Origin: Sphingomonas metalli
GTDB lineage: Bacteria; Pseudomonadota; Alphaproteobacteria; Sphingomonadales; Sphingomonadaceae
Assembly (NCBI RefSeq): GCF_014641735.1
Contig: NZ_BMIH01000003.1
Span: forward strand, 496,001-560,000
Reading direction: 5' to 3'
Length of the DNA: 64,000 nt
The notes below the pieces were generated by a model. The model saw only the letters and a list, made by a program, of their open reading frames with translations. It was not told where the DNA came from and searched no databases. The translations under genes and the position numbers were made by a program. Below, piece after piece: positions 40,675 to 50,858 of this stretch. The number at the start of each line of letters is the position of its first letter. Position 1 is the stretch's first letter.

Positions 40675-42969
40675 ATGCGCGACGACGAGACGGGCGAAGA
40701 GATCATCATCAGGGATTACAAGGGCCCGGCCGGCGGCTGGGGCTCGATGAAGGGCATGGCGCGTGTCCTGCCGGCCGAGCATCCCGGGCCGGAGATGCTC
40801 GATACGCTGCGTCGCCAGAACAAGCCGCACGGCTTCATGTGCGTGTCCTGCGCCTGGGGTAAGCCCGCCAAGCCGCATGCGGCGGAGTTTTGCGAGAACG
40901 GCGCCAAGGCGACCGCCTGGGAAATGTCGAGCGCGCGCGTGACGCCCGACTTCTTCCAGCGCTACACGGTTACCGAGCTGGAGGGATGGCAGGATCACGA
41001 CCTGGAGCAGGCCGGCCGGCTGACCCATCCGATGCGCTACGATCGCGCCACCGACAAATATGTCGCGGCCAGCTGGGACGAGGCGTTCGCCGCGATCGGG
41101 GCGAAGCTCAAGTCCTGCGATCCGAAGAAGGTCGTGCTCTACGCCTCCGGCCGGGCAAGCCTCGAGACGTCCTTCATGTACGCGCTGTTCGCGCGGATGT
41201 GGGGACAGCAGAATCTGCCGGATTCGTCCAACATGTGCCACGAGACGACCTCGGTCGGACTTAAGAACGCGATCGGCTCGCCGGTCGCAACGATCCAGCT
41301 CGAGGATTACGAGAAGTGCGACGCGATCTTCTGCTTCGGCCAAAATGTCGGCGTGAACAGCCCGCGCATGCTCCACACGCTGAAAGATTGCCGCGACCGG
41401 GGTGTCGAGATCGTCACCTTCAATCCGCTGCGCGAGCGCGGCTGGGAGGCGTTCGCCGATCCGCAGAACCCGCTCCAGATGGCAAAGGTGCAGAAGCCGA
41501 CGATCATCTCGACCCAATATCATCAGGTCAAGGCGGGCGGCGACATCGCCGCGCTGCTCGGCATGTGCAAGCTGGTGCTGGAGGCAGACGAACGCGCCAG
41601 GGCAGAGGGCGGCGAGAGGGTCGTCGACCAGCATTTCATCGAGCAGCACACCGTCCGCTTCGAGGAGTTCGCCGCCTTCTGCCGCAAGGCCGAATGGGAC
41701 GACATCGTTCGGGAAAGCGGCCTGACGCGCGACGCGATCGAGGCGGCGGCGCGCGTCTATATGCGGGCCAAGGCGGTGATCGTCGTCTACGGCATGGGTA
41801 TCACCCAGCACCGCTATGGCATGGACAGCCTGTACATGCTGGTGAACTTCCTGATGCTGCGTGGCAATATCGGCCGCGAGGGGGCCGGGCCCGGCCCGGT
41901 GCGCGGGCATAGCAACGTGCAGGGCCAGCGCACCGTCGGCATCACCGAGAAGACCGAGCTTGCGCCGGTCGAGCGGCTTAAAGCGCTTTTCCAGTTCGAT
42001 CCGCCGACCGAGAAGGGCTGGGATACGGTCGAGTCCTGCCGCCAGATCATCGCGGGGACCTGCCAGGGGTTCGTCCAGCTCGGCGGCAACTTCCTCCGTG
42101 CGACGCCAGAACATGCCAAGATGCAGGCGGCCTGGCGCAAGCTGCCGATCACGGTCCATGTCGCGACCAAGCTCAACAAGAGCCACCTCTATCCCGGCGA
42201 GGAAAGCTGGATCCTGCCCTGTCTCGGCCGCTCGGAGCGCGACGAGCAGGCGTCCGGTCCGCAGGCCGTGTCGATGGAGGACTCGTTCAGCCACATCTAC
42301 GGTTCGGTCGGCAAGGGGACGCCGGCGTCCGACGTCCTGCTGTCCGAACCCGCCATCGTCGCCGGTGTCGCTAAGGCGGTGCTGCCGCCCAATCCCAATG
42401 TTCCCTGGGATGCTTGGGTCGGCGACTACAGCCTGGTCCGCAAGGCGATCGAGGATTGCTATCCCGACAAGTTCGCCAATTTCAACGAGCGTCTGTTCGA
42501 ACCCGGCGGCTTCTGGAAGGGCAATCCGGCCTCGCACCGGAAATGGGAGACGGAGAGCGGCAAGGCGGAATTCAACGTGCCGCGTGCGCTCAACGCCGCT
42601 GGCTTTGCCGATGCGGAGGGTCGCTTCCGCCTCATCACCCTGCGCTCCAACGACCAGTTCAATACGACCATCTACGGCTATGACGACCGCTTTCGCGGCA
42701 TTCGCGGAACGCGTATGGTGGTGATGATGAACCGCGCGGACATGGCGAGGCTGGGGGTCGCGGCGGGCGACAAGGTCGCACTCGAAAGCGATGCCGAAGA
42801 TGGCGAGGAGCGCGTGGTCGAAGGGCTGCGCGTGGTCGAGTACAATATTCCCGAAGGCTGTCTCGGCGGCTATTATCCCGAACTCAACTATCTGATCCCG
42901 CTCGAACATCACGCGCTCGACAGTCACGTCCCGGCGGGCAAGTCCGTACCGGTCAGGGTGAGGGCATGA
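40675..42969 (+). CDS. FdhF/YdeP-family molybdopterin oxidoreductase
   Basis: Molybdenum enzyme of 764 residues, related to formate dehydrogenase H and YdeP. N-terminal cluster-type cysteines C-x-x-C in CVSCAWGK plus the Cys in AAEFCENG; active-site Cys in SNMCHETTSVG where FdhF has selenocysteine; MPT region MLRGNIGREGAGPGPVRGHSN. No Tat signal, so cytoplasmic. ATG 40675 has GGAGAGG upstream. Followed by mobA and fdhD with 4-base overlaps, which supply cofactor and sulfuration. Confidence 0.9.
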   Translation: MRDDETGEEIIIRDYKGPAGGWGSMKGMARVLPAEHPGPEMLDTLRRQNKPHGFMCVSCAWGKPAKPHAAEFCENGAKATAWEMSSARVTPDFFQRYTVTELEGWQDHDLEQAGRLTHPMRYDRATDKYVAASWDEAFAAIGAKLKSCDPKKVVLYASGRASLETSFMYALFARMWGQQNLPDSSNMCHETTSVGLKNAIGSPVATIQLEDYEKCDAIFCFGQNVGVNSPRMLHTLKDCRDRGVEIVTFNPLRERGWEAFADPQNPLQMAKVQKPTIISTQYHQVKAGGDIAALLGMCKLVLEADERARAEGGERVVDQHFIEQHTVRFEEFAAFCRKAEWDDIVRESGLTRDAIEAAARVYMRAKAVIVVYGMGITQHRYGMDSLYMLVNFLMLRGNIGREGAGPGPVRGHSNVQGQRTVGITEKTELAPVERLKALFQFDPPTEKGWDTVESCRQIIAGTCQGFVQLGGNFLRATPEHAKMQAAWRKLPITVHVATKLNKSHLYPGEESWILPCLGRSERDEQASGPQAVSMEDSFSHIYGSVGKGTPASDVLLSEPAIVAGVAKAVLPPNPNVPWDAWVGDYSLVRKAIEDCYPDKFANFNERLFEPGGFWKGNPASHRKWETESGKAEFNVPRALNAAGFADAEGRFRLITLRSNDQFNTTIYGYDDRFRGIRGTRMVVMMNRADMARLGVAAGDKVALESDAEDGEERVVEGLRVVEYNIPEGCLGGYYPELNYLIPLEHHALDSHVPAGKSVPVRVRA

Positions 42970-43499
42970 CCGGCATATTGGGCGCTGTACTGGCCGGAGG
43001 ACGATCGAGCCGGTTCGGCTCGGACAAGGCGGCTGCGCGACTGGGTGGCTGGACGCTTGCGGAGCTTTCCAGCGACGTGATCGCACCGCATGTCGACGAG
43101 GTCGTGCTGATCGGCCGGGAACATGGCGTGCCGGATCTGCCGCGGGACGGGCTCGGGCCGCTCGGCGGGATCGCCGCGGCGCTCGATTACGCGGCGACGC
43201 ATGGCTATCGCTGCGTGATGACGATCGGCTGCGACATGCCCGTGGTGCCGCCCGTGGTGATCGAGGCGCTGCTCCGCCGGGCGCCGGCCTATTGCCTCGA
43301 CGCGCCGATCCTTGGCGTCTGGCCGGCCGCGCTCGGCGCGCATCTCCTGTCCTATCTCGAAGTGACGGCCGAACGCTCGGTCATGGGCTGGGCGCGCAGC
43401 ATCGGTGCCTTGCCGGTGGCGGCGGACGGGCCGGTGCCCAACGTCAACACGCCGCAGGACCTTGCCCGCCTCGCGGACAGCCTCCTCGTCGAGTCGTGA
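42966..43499 (+). CDS. mobA: Molybdenum cofactor guanylyltransferase MobA
   Basis: Attaches GMP to molybdopterin to make the bis-MGD cofactor. 177 residues with LAGGRSSRFGSDKA (GTP site) and IGCDMPVVPP. It is between the molybdoenzyme and fdhD, overlapping both by 4 bases, so made with its client. Confidence 0.92.
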   Translation: MTGILGAVLAGGRSSRFGSDKAAARLGGWTLAELSSDVIAPHVDEVVLIGREHGVPDLPRDGLGPLGGIAAALDYAATHGYRCVMTIGCDMPVVPPVVIEALLRRAPAYCLDAPILGVWPAALGAHLLSYLEVTAERSVMGWARSIGALPVAADGPVPNVNTPQDLARLADSLLVES

Positions 43500-44329
43500 C
43501 GGCCCGCGATACGCCCACCGTCATCCTCCGACCCAACGGCGCTGCCGACACCGGTGCGCGGGCACTCGCCGTCGAGGCACCGGTCGCGATCGAGGTCGAC
43601 GGCATCGGCTATGCGGTGATGATGGCCACGCCGGCGGAGCTGACGGATTTCGCGACCGGCTTCATGCTGACCGAGCGGCTGGCGGACACGGCCGCGGATG
43701 TCCGCGACATCGATGTCTTCGAAGGCGAAGCCGGCTGGATCGTGCGGGTCTCGCTCGCCGCCCATTGCCGCGGGCGGATCCACGACCGGGTCCGCCATCG
43801 CTCGAGCGATACGGGATGCGGGCTGTGCGGGCTATCGGGTCTCGAGCAGGTGCGCCGTCCCGTCGCCGGGCGGCCGCCCCGCCCCGTCGCAGCTGCGCCG
43901 GCCCTGTTCGCCGCGGCCGCCGCGTTGCGCGGTTCCCAGCCACTCAACCGCCTGACCGGCGCGGTGCACGCCGCCGCCGCCTGCGACGCCGGCGGCGCGA
44001 TCCTGGCGGTGCGCGAGGATGTCGGCCGCCACAATGCACTCGACAAGCTGGCAGGCGCGCTTGCGCGCACGGGCGACGGGCCGCAGGGCTTCCTCCTCGT
44101 CACCTCGCGCATCAGCTTCGAGATGGTGGACAAGGCGCTGGTGATCGGCGCGCCGCTGCTGGTCGGCGTCTCCGCCCCGACGACGATGGCGGTCGACCAT
44201 GCCCGCGAATACGGCCTGACGCTCGTCGCGCTGGCCCGTGCCGACGCGATGCTGGTGGTCAACGATCCGTGGAACATCTTCAACGCGGTAGCGGAGGAGG
44301 GACTTGAACCCCCGACCCCAGGATTATGA
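43496..44329 (+). CDS. fdhD: Formate dehydrogenase sulfurtransferase FdhD
   Basis: Passes sulfur to the molybdenum cofactor of FDH-type enzymes. 277 residues; the Cys pair in DTGCGLCGL and the VREDVGRHNALDKL block are typical. GTG 43496 overlaps the mobA stop. The last 14 or so codons (ending EEGLEPPTPGL) are antisense to the tRNA-Met gene and are probably a read-through tail, not family sequence. Confidence 0.9.
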   Translation: MTARDTPTVILRPNGAADTGARALAVEAPVAIEVDGIGYAVMMATPAELTDFATGFMLTERLADTAADVRDIDVFEGEAGWIVRVSLAAHCRGRIHDRVRHRSSDTGCGLCGLSGLEQVRRPVAGRPPRPVAAAPALFAAAAALRGSQPLNRLTGAVHAAAACDAGGAILAVREDVGRHNALDKLAGALARTGDGPQGFLLVTSRISFEMVDKALVIGAPLLVGVSAPTTMAVDHAREYGLTLVALARADAMLVVNDPWNIFNAVAEEGLEPPTPGL

Positions 44330-44362
44330 TTCCCGTGCTCTAACCAGCTGAGCTACTCCGCC
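44289..44362 (-). tRNA. tRNA-Met (CAU), elongator-type
   Basis: Minus strand. Acceptor GGCGGAG pairs with CTCCGCT (one G-U), anticodon stem CGGGA/TCCTG encloses the loop ATCATAA with anticodon CAT, T-arm GGGGGTTCAAGTCCC. No encoded CCA (CCG follows discriminator A). tRNA-Ile2 (lysidine) is the alternative but the GGAATCATAATCC pattern is that of elongator Met. Confidence 0.9.
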
Positions 44363-44407
44363 CGACCGCGTTGGAGGGGGGCCTATAGGTGCGGTCCGCC
44401 GCCCGCG

Positions 44408-44935
44408 TCAAGCGAACATATGGCGCGACAGCGGTTCCGACGGACCGCCGCGATACCACCAGGTCCCCAGCCCTGCGACCTCGACCGATCGGGGGCGAAA
44501 CTCGCGCGACAATCCCTCCATCAGCAGCTTCGCGACGGATGGCTGGACCTTGTTCTGGATGGTGACATGCGGCCGCCAGCCGCCGGCGTCCTGCGGCGTG
44601 AGCAACCCGACGAACGCTTCGGCCAGTCGGGCCCGGATCGCGGCCAGCTCGACCGAATCGATCCGGTAAGCGACACCGCGCCCCAGCGACATCAGTCCTG
44701 CCACCCGCGCCAGCGGCGCGCGCACGCCGCGCGTCTCCTCGGCCAGGCGATGCTTCAGCTCGTCGGCCGTCGATGGCGGCAAATGGTGGAACAGGGTGCA
44801 GTGCGCCGCGAGCAGGTTGCGCTCCGGCGGAAAATGGGCCGCGCGCTGCGCGTCGAACCAACCCTGATCCTGTCGCCCGAACAGGGCGGTGACGATGATC
44901 GGCACCGGTCCCGAACCCGGACCTGCGCCGCTCAA
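44408..44935 (-). CDS. 2'-5' RNA ligase / 2H phosphoesterase family protein
   Basis: A 175-residue 2H protein with the two catalytic motifs HCTLFHHL and HVTIQNKV. Activity is RNA ligase or cyclic phosphodiesterase. The TTG at 44935 overlaps the kup stop (TTGA) and is used here; a GTG at 44905 would remove 10 residues. Both have weak ribosome sites. Confidence 0.82.
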   Translation of the reverse strand: MSGAGPGSGPVPIIVTALFGRQDQGWFDAQRAAHFPPERNLLAAHCTLFHHLPPSTADELKHRLAEETRGVRAPLARVAGLMSLGRGVAYRIDSVELAAIRARLAEAFVGLLTPQDAGGWRPHVTIQNKVQPSVAKLLMEGLSREFRPRSVEVAGLGTWWYRGGPSEPLSRHMFA

Positions 44936-46869
44936 ATCTCCACCTGGCTGCCGAGTTCGACGACGCGGTTCGAGGGCAGGCGGAAGAACTCCATCGCGCT
45001 TTCGGCGTTGCGCAGCATCCAGGCGAACAGCTTCTCGCGCCACAGCGCCATGCCGGGCCTATCGGACGCGATCAGGGTCTGGCGCGACAGGAAGAAGCTG
45101 GTGTCCATCATCTTGTAGGCGGGCCCGGATCCCTGGGCGAGCTTCAGCGCGGCGGGCACGTTCGGCTCCTCCATAAACCCGAAGCGCAGCACGACGCGGT
45201 AGAAGCCATGGCCGAGATCCTCGCGCTTCACGCGATTGCTCTCGGGCCAAAAGGGCTGGTCGGCGATCGCCACCGTCAACAGCACGATCCGCTCGTGCAG
45301 CACCTTGTTGTGCTTGAGGTTGTGCAGCAGGGCATGCGGCACGCCTTCGGCGGTCGAGGTCATGAACACCGCGGTGCCGGGTACCCGGCTGGCCGAGGTG
45401 GCGGCGCTGGCGATGAACACCTTGATCGGCATCGCCGCCTCGCGCAGCCGGTCGATCATCAGCTTGCGCCCCTTCGACCAGGTGGTCAGCACGGTGAAGA
45501 CGATCGCGCCGACCAGCAGCGGGAACCAGCCGCCATCGGGGATCTTGGTGACGTTCGAGAAGAAATAGGCGCCGTCGATCAACAGGAAGCTGCCCTCGAA
45601 CAGCCCGACCGCCCACCACGACCATTGCCAGACGCGGCGGATCAGGACGCCGACCATCAAGGTGCTGATGAACATCGTACCGGTCACCGCGATGCCATAG
45701 GCCGCGGCCAGGTTGGACGATTCCTTGAACCCGAAGATGAGCAGCAGCACCATCGTCATCAGCGCCCAGTTGACGACGGGGATATAGATCTGCCCCGCCT
45801 CGGCCGCGCTGGTATGCTCGATGCGCAGCCGCGGCATCAGGCCGAGCTGCACCGCCTGCTGCACCACGCTGAACGCGCCGGTGATCACCGCCTGGCTGGC
45901 GATCACCGTCGCCATCGTCGCCAGGATCACCAGCGGCAGGCGCCAGTCCTCCGACGCCATGAGGAAGAAGGGATTCTGCGCCGCCTCCGGCTGATCGAGC
46001 AGCAGCGCGCCCTGCCCCAGATAGTTCACCATCAGCGCCGGGAAGACGAGATAGAGCCACGCCACCTCGATCGGGCGGCGGCCGAAATGGCCCATGTCGG
46101 CATAGAGCGCTTCCGCCCCGGTCACGGCCAGCACGACCGATCCCAGCGCAAGAAAGGCCAGCGTGCCGTCGGCCGCGGCGAAGCGGAAGGCCCAGCGCGG
46201 ATCGATCGCCTGCAGGATGTCGGGCCGGTCGGCGATGTTGATCGCACCGAGCACCGTCAGCACCAAGAAATAGACCAGCATGATCGGGCCGAACAGCTTG
46301 CCGATCCCGCCGGTGCCGCGCGCCTGCAGGTAGAAGAGCGCCACCAGGATCGCGACCGAGATCGGGATGACGAACGCGCCGAAGCCCTGTTCGACCGTCG
46401 CCAGCCCCTCGACCGCGGACAATACCGACACGGCGGGCGTGATCATGCAGTCGCCGAAGAACAGCGCCGTCGCGAGCACGCCCAGGATGACGAGGCTCGG
46501 GCCCCAGCGCCCCTTGGCGCCCCCCGTGCGGCGCTGGATCAGGGCCAGCAGCGCCAGGCTGCCGCCCTCGCCGTTATTGTCCGCCCGCAGCACCAGCAGG
46601 ACGTATTTGAACGTCACGATCAGGAGCAGCGACCAGAAGATCAGGCTGACCACGCCGAATATGTGGAGCTGGTCGACCACCAGCTTGTGGTGTCCGACGA
46701 ACACCTCCTTCATCGCGTAGAGCGGGCTGGTGCCGATATCGCCATAGACGACGCCGATCGCGCCCAGCGCCAATCGCGCGAGCCCCTGTTTGGGATGATG
46801 GGGGAGCGCCGGGTCGTCGGAACCGGTCGCCTCGGGCATCGACGATGCCCGTTCCGTGCTCACGACCAC
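44932..46869 (-). CDS. kup: Low-affinity potassium transporter Kup
   Basis: K+/H+ symporter of 645 residues with about twelve membrane segments and a cytoplasmic C-terminal domain. Family signatures: [38 protein letters not shown]. Start is GTG 46869; GTG 46863 and ATG 46839 are alternatives, none with a strong ribosome site. Confidence 0.94.
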   Translation of the reverse strand: MVVSTERASSMPEATGSDDPALPHHPKQGLARLALGAIGVVYGDIGTSPLYAMKEVFVGHHKLVVDQLHIFGVVSLIFWSLLLIVTFKYVLLVLRADNNGEGGSLALLALIQRRTGGAKGRWGPSLVILGVLATALFFGDCMITPAVSVLSAVEGLATVEQGFGAFVIPISVAILVALFYLQARGTGGIGKLFGPIMLVYFLVLTVLGAINIADRPDILQAIDPRWAFRFAAADGTLAFLALGSVVLAVTGAEALYADMGHFGRRPIEVAWLYLVFPALMVNYLGQGALLLDQPEAAQNPFFLMASEDWRLPLVILATMATVIASQAVITGAFSVVQQAVQLGLMPRLRIEHTSAAEAGQIYIPVVNWALMTMVLLLIFGFKESSNLAAAYGIAVTGTMFISTLMVGVLIRRVWQWSWWAVGLFEGSFLLIDGAYFFSNVTKIPDGGWFPLLVGAIVFTVLTTWSKGRKLMIDRLREAAMPIKVFIASAATSASRVPGTAVFMTSTAEGVPHALLHNLKHNKVLHERIVLLTVAIADQPFWPESNRVKREDLGHGFYRVVLRFGFMEEPNVPAALKLAQGSGPAYKMMDTSFFLSRQTLIASDRPGMALWREKLFAWMLRNAESAMEFFRLPSNRVVELGSQVEI

Positions 46870-47069
46870 GTGATCTCAGCACGATAGGGGCACAGCCGCC
46901 CGCTCACGCCCCTGTCCGTCATGACGCGGCCCGTACACCCGCCGCGCGGCGCGCGCAACGGGCCTTGGCGGGCTCCGCATGCGGTATCAGGACAGGCGTG
47001 GCGCAGGCGCATCGGCATGGAACACAATGGGAACGCAGGGGTTGTCCCGCAAGACCCTTCGAGGAAACC

Positions 47070-47285
47070 ATGATGACCGACAATCCGAAGACCGAACCCT
47101 TTTCCAATGCCGAGAAGGACCCGGACGACTGGACGACCGGCGACGAGCCAATGACCGGTGCGCAGGCCAGCTACCTCAAGACGCTGAGCGAAGAGGCGCA
47201 TGAGCCGTTCGACGACAGTCTGAGCAAAGCGGACGCATCCAAACGGATCGATGCGCTTCAGGCCAAGACCGGACGCGGCGCCTGA
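47070..47285 (+). CDS. DUF3072 protein
   Basis: A 71-residue hydrophilic protein; the domain spans about 28-71 (PMTGAQASYLKTLSEEA, then SKADASKRIDALQ). Function unknown. GAGGA sits before tandem ATGs at 47070 and 47073. Stands alone; the 129 bases after it hold nothing recognisable. Confidence 0.82.
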   Translation: MMTDNPKTEPFSNAEKDPDDWTTGDEPMTGAQASYLKTLSEEAHEPFDDSLSKADASKRIDALQAKTGRGA

Positions 47286-47414
47286 CCGACAGGGCCTGAT
47301 CCGTTCAATTGCGATCGCACTCCGTTCCGGCGACGGTCGTGATCGACGCCGGGAGACAGTCAGCTCGGGTGGATCTGACGATCAAGCATGATCCACTTGG
47401 CCTGGCATCGCAGA

Positions 47415-48038
47415 CTACCGGTCCAGCGTGGCGCGAAGCTGGCGCAGCATGAACAGCCGGCGTGCGATGTCGTCGCGATAGGCGGCGTCGACCGGCGTCA
47501 GCGCCAGCGCGCGCTGCCAGGCCTGCTCGGCGCCGGCGAAGTCGTTCATCCGGACGAGCGCCAGACCGCGGAAGAAGGGCGGTCCGGGGTTGCGGGGATC
47601 GAGCTGAGCGGCCCGGTCGAAGGCGAGCTGCGCCGCCGGCGACAATTGGCGGTCGTGCCGCGCCAGGGCATCGCCCAACGCGGTCCAAAGCTGGACGCTG
47701 CGGCCGTCCCGGCGGATCCCCCCGAGGATCGCCTGGACCTCGTAGCGCGACGAGCCGGACCGGGCGAGTGCATCCGCCGCGGTCAGATAGGCACCGTCGA
47801 TGCCGAACCGCCCGAACATCCGCGCACGCAGGTCGATCAGCCCCTCGTCGGCGACGAGCGCGTCACGCCCCGGCTGCGCGAGGCTGGCGGGCTGGCCGGG
47901 GCTGCCTTGCCATGCATAGCCGGCGGCCGCGAGCATCAGCGCCGCACCGACCATCGACCACAAGGCCCGGGGTACCTTCAGCAGCACCAGCGCTGCAAAG
48001 GCGCAGACCGCCAGCAGGAGCAGGACGATCCAGCCCAT
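47415..48038 (-). CDS. ccmI: Cytochrome c biogenesis TPR protein CcmI/CycH
   Basis: Apocytochrome c chaperone; 207 residues with an N-terminal membrane pair (about 3-45) and TPR-like repeats (about 125-190, WTALGDALARHDRQLS then FFRGLALVRMND). Last gene of the ccm operon; its start shares one base with the ccmH stop. Confidence 0.85.
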   Translation of the reverse strand: MGWIVLLLLAVCAFAALVLLKVPRALWSMVGAALMLAAAGYAWQGSPGQPASLAQPGRDALVADEGLIDLRARMFGRFGIDGAYLTAADALARSGSSRYEVQAILGGIRRDGRSVQLWTALGDALARHDRQLSPAAQLAFDRAAQLDPRNPGPPFFRGLALVRMNDFAGAEQAWQRALALTPVDAAYRDDIARRLFMLRQLRATLDR

Positions 48039-48427
48039 CAGCGCCGCCGTCGGAAGCTGCCGCGGGCCAGCCACGCGCCGACCGCCAGCAGCGCCAGCGG
48101 CGCGAGCCAGAGCGGCCAGGTCACCGCGCCGAGCGGCGGATCGTAGCTGATATAATCGCCATAGCGCGAGATCAGCCATTGCCGGATCGCGGCGGGCGGT
48201 TCGCCGGCACGGATGCGGCTGCGGACCAGCGCGCGCATGTCGCCCGCCATCGTCGCGTCGCTGTCGGCGATCGACTGGCCCTGACAGACGACGCAGCGCA
48301 GCGTCTCCATCAGCGCCTTGGCCTGCGCTTCCTGCCGCGGATCGGACAGCTGGGCGTCCGCCAGCGGCGCGGGCGCGTCGACCTGCGCGGTCAGCAGCAA
48401 CGCGAAGGGGAGCCAGCGTCGCATCAT
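48038..48427 (-). CDS. ccmH: Cytochrome c maturation thiol protein CcmH
   Basis: Thioredoxin-like reductant of the apocytochrome CxxCH motif; 129 residues. Signal peptide, LRCVVCQGQSIADS (family LRCxxC), and a C-terminal membrane helix. Tandem ATGs at 48427/48424; the first overlaps the ccmG stop. Confidence 0.93.
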   Translation of the reverse strand: MMRRWLPFALLLTAQVDAPAPLADAQLSDPRQEAQAKALMETLRCVVCQGQSIADSDATMAGDMRALVRSRIRAGEPPAAIRQWLISRYGDYISYDPPLGAVTWPLWLAPLALLAVGAWLARGSFRRRR

Positions 48428-48951
48428 TGCGCCGCCCGCCAGTCGGCGATGACCGAGTCGACCTGATCGGCGCGGATGTCGCCGACATATTGGCGCACGA
48501 TGCGGCCCTGCGCATCGATCAGGAAGGTCTCGGGCACACCCGAGGACCCGAGCGCCAGCTGCACCGCGCTGCGCTGATCGTCGCCGATCCGTCGATAGGG
48601 ATCGCCGTTGCGCGCGAGGAACGCGGCCACGGCCGGCCCGGTATCGCGGATCGCGATGGCGTCGATGGGCACGCCTGCCGCCCTGAGGCGCATCAGTTGC
48701 GGCGCCTCGGCGATGCAGGGCAGGCACCAGCTGCCGAAGATGTTGAGCAGCCGCGGCCCCTGCCCGGTCATGTCCTCGCGCGACAGGCCGGGTTTGCCCG
48801 GCACGAGCGCCGGCAGCGTGAACGCCGGCAGCGGCTGGCCGACCAGCTGCGATCGCACCGTGCGGTCGGCCGGGCGAAACAACGCCACCGCCACGATCGC
48901 GAACAGCAGGGCGAAGCCGGCGAGCGGCATCCAGAGACGAGGTCGCGTCAT
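48424..48951 (-). CDS. ccmG: Thiol:disulfide interchange protein CcmG/DsbE
   Basis: Membrane-anchored periplasmic thioredoxin of 175 residues; helix at about 8-26 and WCLPC active site in NIFGSWCLPCIAEAP, with a cis-Pro loop GVPETFLID. Overlaps ccmF and ccmH by 4 bases. Confidence 0.94.
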   Translation of the reverse strand: MTRPRLWMPLAGFALLFAIVAVALFRPADRTVRSQLVGQPLPAFTLPALVPGKPGLSREDMTGQGPRLLNIFGSWCLPCIAEAPQLMRLRAAGVPIDAIAIRDTGPAVAAFLARNGDPYRRIGDDQRSAVQLALGSSGVPETFLIDAQGRIVRQYVGDIRADQVDSVIADWRAAQ

Positions 48952-50858
48952 GCCATCGCCTCTCGGCGTCGGCGGACCAGCCGCCCGGCCAGAGCCAGGG
49001 CTCCGCCCAAAGCGACCAGCGCCCCGCCGAGCCAGATGAGGGTCACGAACGGCTTCCACCACAGCCTCAGCTGCCAGCGCCCCTGCCCGTCCGGCTTGCC
49101 GAGCACGGTATAGAGCTGGCCGTCGAGCCGGGTCGCGATCGCGGACTCGCTCGTCGTGGTCGGCGGATCGGTGAAGGTCCGCGACTGGGGTCGAAGGCGA
49201 AGCACCGCGCCATCGCGTTCCGCAGTCAGCTGCGCCTGCAAGGCAGACCAGTTCTCGTCGACGACCGGAGCGATCCCGTCCAGCGTCACGCGGAAGGGGC
49301 CTACCCGCGTCGCCTCGCCGGGCAACAGCGCCACCAGCCGTTCAGACGTGAAGGCGGCATCGCACGCCATGCCGGCGAGCGAGACCCCGATCCCCAGATG
49401 CGCGACGACCATGCCCCAGACGAACAGCGGCGTACGGCGCAGGTTGCGCCGGACCAGCGGCAGCACGCTTGCGACCGCCAGCCCCGCCGCCAGGCTGAGC
49501 CCGAGCAACGGCAGCACTCCGATGGGCATGGCGAACACGACGAGCAGCGCGAAGGCGCCTCCGCTCACCGCCACGGGCACCATCAGCCGCTCGGGCAGCA
49601 GGCCGGCCTCGTCACGCCGCCAGCGCAACAGCGGCCCTATGGCCATCAGCACGATCAGCGCGAGGGCGATCGGCCCCGCGGCCTTGTTGAAGAAGGGCGG
49701 CCCGACCGACAGCTGCACGCCGAAACCCGCCGCCACGATCGGGTAGAGCGTGCCGATCAGCACGACGCCCAGGATCACCGACAGGAGCAGGTTGTTCGCG
49801 ACCAGCCCGCCCTCGCGACTGACCGGATCGAAGATCCGCCCTTGGCGCACCGTGCCGATGCGCAGCCCGAACAGCGCCAGCGCGCCGCCGATATAGAGCG
49901 CGAGCAGGACGAGGATGAATGCCCCTCGTCTGGGATCGACGGCGAAGGCGTGCACGCTGGTGAGGATGCCCGAGCGGACCAGGAAGGTGCCCAGCATCGA
50001 CATGGAAAAGGCGACCACCGCCAGCATCACCGTCCAGGCGCGCAGCCCGTCGCGCGTCGCCAGCACCGTCACCGAATGGAGCAGCGCCGTCGCCGCCAGC
50101 CATGGCATCAGCGAGGCGTTCTCCACCGGATCCCAGAACCACCAGCCGCCCCAGCCGAGTTCGTAATAGGCCCAGTAGCTGCCGGCGGTGATGCCCAGCG
50201 TCAGGAAGATCCAGGCGCCCAGCACCCAGGGCCGCATCGCACTGGCGAAATCGCGGCCGACGTCGCGCGTCACCAGCGCCCCGACCGCGAAGGAGAAGGC
50301 GACCGACAGGCCGACATAGCCGGCATAGAGGGTCGGCGGATGGAAGGCGAGGCCGGGATCCTGCAGCAGCGGGTTGAGCCCCGCCCCGTCCGCCGGCGGC
50401 TCGGCCAGCCGTGCGAAGGGATTGGACGCGAAGAGGAGGAAGGCGTAGAATCCCAGCGCGATCCCCGCCTGCGCACCCAGCGTCGCGACCAGCGTCGGCT
50501 CCGCCAGCCGGCGCTCGGCCAGCGCCACCGCCCCGCCCGCCAGCCCCAGGATGGTGACCCAGAGCAGCATCGAGCCTTCATGGTTTCCCCAGGCGCCGGT
50601 GACCTTGTAGAGCCAGGGCTTGGCCGAATGGCTGTTCTCCGCGACCAGCTTCACCGACATGTCGGACTGCTGGAACAGGAGGATCAGTGCCGCCATCGCC
50701 AGCAGCGCGGTCACGCCCTGGACGATCGCGACCGCGCGGACCGAGCCGCCGACCGCCGCGACGCCCAGCCGCCGCAGGCCGAGCGCGGCAAGGGCGATCT
50801 GGAGCAGCGCCAGGGCGGCGGCGATCCACAGCGCGGCAAGACCCGCCTCGGCGATCAC
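48948..50858 (-). CDS. ccmF: Heme lyase subunit CcmF
   Basis: Polytopic (about 15 segments) holo-cytochrome synthetase component, 636 residues. WWFWDPVENASLMPW is the WWD heme-handling motif; conserved HPPTLYAGYVG also present. Overlaps ccmE and ccmG by 4 bases. Confidence 0.95.
   Translation of the reverse strand: MIAEAGLAALWIAAALALLQIALAALGLRRLGVAAVGGSVRAVAIVQGVTALLAMAALILLFQQSDMSVKLVAENSHSAKPWLYKVTGAWGNHEGSMLLWVTILGLAGGAVALAERRLAEPTLVATLGAQAGIALGFYAFLLFASNPFARLAEPPADGAGLNPLLQDPGLAFHPPTLYAGYVGLSVAFSFAVGALVTRDVGRDFASAMRPWVLGAWIFLTLGITAGSYWAYYELGWGGWWFWDPVENASLMPWLAATALLHSVTVLATRDGLRAWTVMLAVVAFSMSMLGTFLVRSGILTSVHAFAVDPRRGAFILVLLALYIGGALALFGLRIGTVRQGRIFDPVSREGGLVANNLLLSVILGVVLIGTLYPIVAAGFGVQLSVGPPFFNKAAGPIALALIVLMAIGPLLRWRRDEAGLLPERLMVPVAVSGGAFALLVVFAMPIGVLPLLGLSLAAGLAVASVLPLVRRNLRRTPLFVWGMVVAHLGIGVSLAGMACDAAFTSERLVALLPGEATRVGPFRVTLDGIAPVVDENWSALQAQLTAERDGAVLRLRPQSRTFTDPPTTTSESAIATRLDGQLYTVLGKPDGQGRWQLRLWWKPFVTLIWLGGALVALGGALALAGRLVRRRREAMA

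Noticed and set aside
40459-43086. 875-codon minus-strand frame over the molybdoenzyme gene
   Set aside because: Antisense shadow of the FdhF/YdeP gene and trxB start; composition is not protein-like.
44291-44329. EEGLEPPTPGL as a real domain
   Set aside because: It is the antisense translation of a tRNA gene, seen at many spurious protein ends.
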